A stretch of 64,000 nucleotides of DNA. Origin: Thauera aromatica K172 (GTDB lineage: Bacteria > Pseudomonadota > Gammaproteobacteria > Burkholderiales > Rhodocyclaceae). The position numbers and the translations under genes were made by a program. This document shows positions 63,606-64,000 of this stretch, piece after piece (position 1 is the first letter of the stretch; each line of letters opens with the position of its first letter). The stretch lies in assembly GCF_003030465.1 (NCBI RefSeq), contig NZ_CP028339.1, positions 2,604,001-2,668,000 on the forward strand. Direction: 5' to 3'. The notes below the pieces were generated by a model that searched no databases, was not told the DNA's origin, and worked only from the letters and a program-made list of their open reading frames with translations.

Positions 63606-64000
63606 ATGACTTTCGATCCGCGCAAGCCATACAATGACCTCCCTACCCTTCCCCCTCCGGCGGAAGTCGAGTCGCGAGCCATCCTGAAGGCTTGCATCGA
63701 GGCGCGCGCAGCTGTCGCCGAACTCAAGCAGGCCGGTGAGCTGATCCCCAACCAGGCCGTGCTGATCAACAGCATTCCCTTGCTGGAAGCGCAGGCGAGC
63801 TCGGAAATCGAAAACATCGTCACCACAACGGATCGCCTCTTCCAGTTTGCCGACGACCGCGAATCCTTGGCCGACCCGGCGACGAAGGAGGCGCTCCGTT
63901 ACCGAACGGCGCTGCGCGAGGGATTCGAATCGCTGCGTCGCCATCCGCTCACGACCCGTACCGCGGTCGACATCTGCCGCACCATCAAGGGCGTCGATAT
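63606..64000 (+). CDS. Fic-family protein, 5' part
   Basis: The first 131 residues of a protein are open to the window edge. They read [20 protein letters not shown], then [38 protein letters not shown] and [15 protein letters not shown], which match the N-terminal domain of Fic/DOC-type AMP-transferases, including the inhibitory (S/T)xxxE(G/N)-like SSEIEN segment. The HPFxxGNGR catalytic loop would lie beyond 64000. Full-length relatives often carry a C-terminal winged helix and regulate themselves, consistent with the operator cluster immediately upstream. Confidence 0.85.
   Translation, partial: MTFDPRKPYNDLPTLPPPAEVESRAILKACIEARAAVAELKQAGELIPNQAVLINSIPLLEAQASSEIENIVTTTDRLFQFADDRESLADPATKEALRYRTALREGFESLRRHPLTTRTAVDICRTIKGVD

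Overview
The window is high-GC DNA from a betaproteobacterium, most likely Rhodocyclales (Thauera, Azoarcus or a relative). This rests on the gene orders amgK-murU / lptD-surA-pdxA-rsmA, leuS-lptE-holA-proA and tsaD / rpsU-dnaG-rpoD-tRNA, on the strong codon bias, and on the betaproteobacterial look of many proteins. No database search was possible, so the genus is an inference.

Region by region. 1-6.7 kb: the end of an M3 oligopeptidase; a translationally overlapping pair made of a cytoplasmic CZB chemoreceptor and a globin-PAS-GGDEF-EAL protein; exonuclease III; and a Crp/Fnr regulator followed by a small membrane protein behind a well-spaced candidate operator. 6.7-25.1 kb: core metabolism and envelope genes, namely UbiH-like hydroxylase, Xaa-Pro aminopeptidase, the cell-wall recycling pair MurU/AmgK, the outer-membrane assembly operon lptD-surA-pdxA-rsmA, dnaE, a quinone oxidoreductase, a phospholipase A-like outer-membrane protein and malic enzyme.

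25.4-45.1 kb is a co-oriented accessory block on the minus strand and the most interesting part of the window. In the direction of transcription it runs: PilZ protein; ParA-like ATPase; TolC-type lipoprotein with a C-terminal SPOR-like domain; LuxR regulator with an N-terminal HTH and a P-loop ATPase; a tandem-fused ABC exporter of about 1290 residues; HlyD-type adaptor; a nucleotidyltransferase-phosphotransferase fusion; a very acidic repeat protein ending in an RTX-like motif; a MurF-like ligase; an alpha/alpha-toroid-like protein; and a Ser/Thr kinase-Sel1 protein. Most neighbours overlap by a few bases. I read it as a dedicated type I secretion system with its own regulator, its probable secreted acidic substrate and a set of possible modifying enzymes. 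The substrate gene is split by a one-base deletion inside an 18-bp repeat.

45.2-63.2 kb returns to core genes: UvrD/Rep helicase, a small unknown gene behind duplicated AT-rich motifs, leuS-lptE-holA-proA-ogt-xerD, a YbaK deacylase, an H-NS protein, folB, plsY, tsaD, and the rpsU-dnaG-rpoD macromolecular-synthesis cluster. It ends with a CAU-anticodon tRNA and a strong terminator. The last 640 bases open a possible new accessory region: a Fic-family gene, cut by the window end, behind six copies of a TCGACA motif.
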